DNA from: Bacteroidales bacterium
Lineage (GTDB): Bacteria; Bacteroidota; Bacteroidia; Bacteroidales; JAADGE01
DNA length: 9,196 nt
Reading direction: 5' to 3'
Assembly (NCBI GenBank): GCA_026987795.1
Contig: JALSMF010000387.1
Location: forward strand, 1 to 9,196
Shown in pieces: positions 6,655 through 9,196 of this stretch. A program made the translations under genes and the position numbers. The notes below the pieces were generated by a model. It saw only the letters and a program-made list of their open reading frames with translations. It did no database searches and had not been told where the DNA came from. Each line of letters starts with the position of its first letter. Position 1 is the stretch's first letter.

Positions 6655-7062
6655 ATGGAAGAGAAAAAAATACTTATCCGATGGAATTCAACATATGAAT
6701 TAGGTGTAAAACTTATTGATGAACAACACATGAAACTGGTCGATATTATTAACGATTTTTATAATGCCTTTGCAACCGCACAAGCCCATGAAAAAATCGA
6801 TGAAATTATTAATGAACTCGTAAATTATACGATTTTTCACTTTACGGCGGAAGAAGAAATATTTTCAAATTCGAATTATCCGGATACCGATGAACATAAA
6901 AAGAAACACAAAGAATTTGTTGACGAATTAAAACGCTATCATCAAGAAGTAAAAGACGGAAATATGACGACAACTTATGACCTGATGACTTTTTTAAGAG
7001 ACTGGTTAATTAAACATATTATGGGTACCGATCGTACATATTTAGCATATATTAATAAGTAA
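6655..7062 (+). CDS. Bacteriohemerythrin, array member 3
   Basis: A 135-residue hemerythrin that keeps all seven iron ligands: H25 (DEQH), H62, E66, H81 and H85 (HKKKH), H121 and D126 (HIMGTD). It is the near-twin of member 2 (about 66% identical by eye) and aligns with it without gaps, which points to a later tandem duplication within the array. Unlike members 1 and 2, it is preceded by a 54-nt gap that contains a hairpin, so its dosage may be set separately. No clear TAnnTTTG promoter is present in that gap, so it is probably read through from upstream. Confidence 0.93.
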   Translation: MEEKKILIRWNSTYELGVKLIDEQHMKLVDIINDFYNAFATAQAHEKIDEIINELVNYTIFHFTAEEEIFSNSNYPDTDEHKKKHKEFVDELKRYHQEVKDGNMTTTYDLMTFLRDWLIKHIMGTDRTYLAYINK

Positions 7063-7136
7063 TATTCTGCTTACCGATAATATTATTTATTAATTCTGTA
7101 CAAAAAAGTTAATAACACAGATTTAAGCATAAAAAA

Positions 7137-7541
7137 ATGACAGAAAATCTTATAAACTGGAACGAATCATATTCCGTAGGAAATTCGGAAATGGACAAAC
7201 AACATAAAAAATTAATCGGAATTATAAATAAACTTTTTAATGCCTTTAAAGAAGGAAATGCACAAAATATACTCAGCGACATTCTTCAGGAAATGATTGA
7301 TTATTCAAATTTCCACTTAAACTCGGAAGAAAAGCTGCTTTTCAAATATAATTATCCTGAAAAAGAAGAACACGAAGCAAAACACCAATCATTCAGAAAT
7401 AAAACCGAAGAGTTGAAAGAACTGCTCAAGAAAGGTTCGGAAGATGCACATTATGAGCTGATTGAATATCTTAAAAATTGGTGGACTAATCATATTCTTG
7501 TTGAAGATATGAAATATTCGGAATTTTTATCGGATAAATAA
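7137..7541 (+). CDS. Bacteriohemerythrin, array member 4
   Basis: A 134-residue hemerythrin with ligands H23 (DKQH), H60 and E64 (FHLNSEE), H79 and H83 (HEAKH), H119 and D124 all present. It groups with member 5 through SVxxxEMDKQHK / INKLFNAF and the matching loop lengths. Its distinguishing features are WW (115-116) instead of WL before the H119 ligand, and HLNSEE in place of HFxxEE, so the hydrophobic lining of the O2 pocket differs from its neighbours. It follows a 74-nt gap. Its stop codon lies in the loop of an intrinsic-terminator-like hairpin, so the SiaC-hemerythrin transcript may partly end here. Confidence 0.92.
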   Translation: MTENLINWNESYSVGNSEMDKQHKKLIGIINKLFNAFKEGNAQNILSDILQEMIDYSNFHLNSEEKLLFKYNYPEKEEHEAKHQSFRNKTEELKELLKKGSEDAHYELIEYLKNWWTNHILVEDMKYSEFLSDK

Positions 7542-7558
7542 ATCCGATTTTTTATTTT
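7529..7558 (+). terminator. Candidate intrinsic terminator overlapping the hemerythrin 4 stop codon
   Basis: A 7-bp stem (ATCGGAT at 7529-7535, ATCCGAT at 7542-7548) with a 6-nt loop is followed by TTTTTATTTT. The TAA stop codon (7539-7541) is in the loop, so ribosomes finishing the gene would cover the hairpin. This makes a partial, translation-sensitive terminator plausible. The stem is short. Confidence 0.5.
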
Positions 7559-7608
7559 AATTATTATAAGGTGTTCATTTAATCGGAACATCAAAAATTT
7601 ACATAAAA

Positions 7609-8019
7609 ATGAGTAAAGAATTTATTACGTGGAGCGAAATATACTCTGTAAATATTGAAGAAATAGACAAACAACATAAACAATTAATCGATATTATAAA
7701 TAAATTGTTTAATGCCTTTTCGGAAGGAACAGCCGAAGCAATAATACCGGAAATTATTGAAGAACTGACTGATTATACACAGTCTCATTTTAAAACAGAA
7801 GAAGAACTGTTTGTTAAATACAACTATCCCGATACAAAAAAACATAAAGACGAACATTCGGAATTTATTAATAAAGTAGAAATTTGGACTAAAAATTATA
7901 ATAATAATTTATCAAATATTCCCTATGAATTGATGGATTATTTAAAAAAATGGCTCCTTCAACACATTTTGAAAGAAGATAAAGCATACAGTAAATTTTT
8001 AAATGAAAAAATAAAATAA
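7609..8019 (+). CDS. Bacteriohemerythrin, array member 5
   Basis: A 136-residue hemerythrin with complete ligands H23 (DKQH), H60 and E64 (SHFKTEE), H79 and H83 (HKDEH), H119 and D124 (HILKED). It is most like member 4. The usual glycine after SV is replaced by asparagine (N15), and the loop before the last helix is Asn-rich (KNYNNNLSN, 95-103) where others have a charged E/G turn. It follows a 67-nt gap downstream of the possible terminator. Only 4 nt separate it from the FIST-like gene, so these two are almost certainly co-translated, tying this hemerythrin in particular to that protein. Confidence 0.93.
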   Translation: MSKEFITWSEIYSVNIEEIDKQHKQLIDIINKLFNAFSEGTAEAIIPEIIEELTDYTQSHFKTEEELFVKYNYPDTKKHKDEHSEFINKVEIWTKNYNNNLSNIPYELMDYLKKWLLQHILKEDKAYSKFLNEKIK

Positions 8020-8023
8020 AAAA

Positions 8024-9013
8024 ATGAAAGATATCGAAATTCTTACATTACAGGAAGTAAAACAATTAATAGAAAACAATAAAATTTTATCATTAGCCGG
8101 AGACGAAAAAATACTTTCGCAACTTCCCGAAGGAAAATGGATTGCCGGAACCACACCTTATATTATAGACAAAAAAAACGGAGGCATTTTTACGCAGGAC
8201 AAAATATATGTTGAAGATTTAACCGCATTAGTAAAGAATTTCAAAATCGAAACCTATACCGAAGATAATTTTGATGAAATTTCGGAAAATATTTATGAAA
8301 ACGGTTTTACGATTTTTATAATCCCCGCTTTTTCCGAAATTCATGAATATTTTGCTCTTAACAACCGACTTATCAGAAAACTGTATAAAAATCCCTTTGT
8401 CGGATGGATTTCCGGTTTTGATTTAAACGACGGCAATGCAAAAGCAAAAATTTTTGACGGAAGAACCGGAGAAAATTTTAACGACAAAGCAATAGCAATA
8501 CATGTTGAATTACCCGAAAACAAACAAGCAGGTGTTAATATCGTTAATATATTTAAACAAAATAAAGAAGCCGATGAAATTTTATTTCCGGAAAGCGGAT
8601 TTTCTGCCGAAGAATGCTTAATTAACGGAGAAAAACAAAATTTTGCCGATTATATCGTTAATAATAAGATTGATACAAAAATACCGATAGTTGCCGATTA
8701 TTCCGGTATTCAAATAAACGTAAGCATAAAAGAAGTTAATACCGAAAATAAAACCGTACATTTTTACGCTCCGGTATTTGAAAACAGAATATATAAATTC
8801 GCTGTTCCGGTTGTAGATTACAAAAAAGAATTTAAAATAAAAGTTCCCAAATTATACAACGAGATTGCATTTTCGTGCAATTGCATTTTAAATTATCTGT
8901 ACGGAGAATTGGAAAATAAAAAAATATCAATCGGCGGACCCGTTACTTTCGGAGAAATTGCTTACGGATTGTTAAACCAAACACTGGTTTACATGACCGT
9001 AAATGATGCTTAA
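8024..9013 (+). CDS. Uncharacterised protein with FIST-C-like C-terminal region (possibly the DUF6976 family)
   Basis: A 329-residue soluble protein without signal peptide or membrane segment. The N-terminal part carries SLAGDE (23-28) and LPEGKWIAGTTPYI (34-47), a pattern I associate with a family of uncharacterised bacterial proteins, possibly annotated DUF6976; this name is from memory. The C-terminal part has FSCNCI (283-288), GGPVTFGEIAY (304-314) and LLNQTLVY (316-323), which resemble the end of FIST-C domains (Cys/Asn-containing strand, then GEI and NQT). FIST domains are proposed small-ligand sensors in signal-transduction proteins. The FIST-N half seems reduced or highly diverged compared with full FIST proteins. 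The gene starts 4 nt after hemerythrin 5, so it is probably translationally coupled to it. The paired cysteines C285 and C287 are candidate redox or metal residues (inference). Function unknown. Confidence 0.6.
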   Translation: MKDIEILTLQEVKQLIENNKILSLAGDEKILSQLPEGKWIAGTTPYIIDKKNGGIFTQDKIYVEDLTALVKNFKIETYTEDNFDEISENIYENGFTIFIIPAFSEIHEYFALNNRLIRKLYKNPFVGWISGFDLNDGNAKAKIFDGRTGENFNDKAIAIHVELPENKQAGVNIVNIFKQNKEADEILFPESGFSAEECLINGEKQNFADYIVNNKIDTKIPIVADYSGIQINVSIKEVNTENKTVHFYAPVFENRIYKFAVPVVDYKKEFKIKVPKLYNEIAFSCNCILNYLYGELENKKISIGGPVTFGEIAYGLLNQTLVYMTVNDA

Positions 9014-9082
9014 ACAAAAACTGTAAAAATTTTAATAAAAACCTGTACAAGAAATTTCACAAGAAAATAAGATTCTGTTAAA

Positions 9083-9196
9083 ATGAAAAAAATTCTGATT
9101 ATTATATTGTTGTTCAATTGTTTACAAATTACCGTCAAGGCACAAAACAAAACAAAACTTGACAGTTTGGAGACCGTTTTTGAACAATCTTCGGAT
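9083..9196 (+). CDS. Exported protein, N-terminal fragment (cut by window end)
   Basis: The first 38 codons of a gene begin at the ATG at 9083 after an A-rich leader. The encoded start (MKKILIIILLFNCL...TVKA) is a typical signal peptide, probably cut after V-K-A (residue 20). The mature protein begins QNKTKLDSLETVFEQ. That KLDSLE style is common at the N-terminus of Bacteroidota TPR sensor kinases and TPR-SpoIIE proteins, so a second TPR sensor is a reasonable guess, but too little is visible to decide. It lies 69 nt after the FIST-like gene, with no clear promoter or terminator between them. Confidence 0.65.
   Translation, partial: MKKILIIILLFNCLQITVKAQNKTKLDSLETVFEQSSD

Noticed and set aside
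6049..6731. Minus-strand open frames opposite hemerythrins 1-3
   Set aside because: They are Phe/Ile-rich products of AT-rich complement; the plus strand encodes intact hemerythrins with all ligands.
7091..7098. TAATTCTG as a promoter for hemerythrin 4
   Set aside because: It differs from TAnnTTTG at one fixed base and has no -33 TTTG at suitable distance; read-through from upstream is simpler.
5764..8019. CRISPR array or simple DNA tandem repeat, considered because of the regular spacing of about 450-480 bp
   Set aside because: The repetition is of whole diverged protein-coding genes; there are no short identical repeats with spacers.

Overview
The window looks like chromosome from a low-GC Bacteroidota (Bacteroidales/Marinilabiliales-like). 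Three promoter-like sites fit the TAnnTTTG -7 element of that phylum, genes start after A-rich rather than Shine-Dalgarno leaders, and the protein set includes a TPR-SpoIIE phosphatase with a signal peptide. This placement is inferred from sequence style, not from a database search.

Layout. Positions 1-600 hold unrelated housekeeping genes: the 3' end of a polyprenol-phosphate mannosyltransferase-like GT2 gene (+), a strong bidirectional terminator, and tRNA-Val(UAC) (-) with its own promoter. Positions 714-4768 are a minus-strand operon read right to left: a free-standing CZB zinc-binding protein, a membrane protein with a TPR region, one transmembrane segment and a SpoIIE/PP2C phosphatase domain, then an exported protein with five OmpL47/Ig-like repeats. 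From 4914 a plus-strand gene train runs away from it: two SiaC-like (DUF1987) proteins, five consecutive bacteriohemerythrins with complete di-iron ligand sets, and a FIST-C-like protein of unknown function. A further exported protein begins at 9083 and is cut by the window end.

The two gene trains share a 145-bp divergent control region. It holds a perfect 22-bp inverted repeat whose centre lies 26.5 bp from the near edge of each of two divergent TAnnTTTG boxes. One regulator could therefore control both sides.

Working model (inference): a SiaA-like phosphatase with an external TPR sensor acts on the SiaC-like proteins, as SiaA does on SiaC in Pseudomonas. The CZB protein and the hemerythrin array add metal, oxidant, O2 or NO sensing, buffering or delivery. 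No SiaB-like kinase and no SiaD-like diguanylate cyclase are visible, so the kinase and final output would lie elsewhere. The combination of SiaC pair, PP2C phosphatase, CZB, five hemerythrins and FIST-like protein is the most unusual content here.
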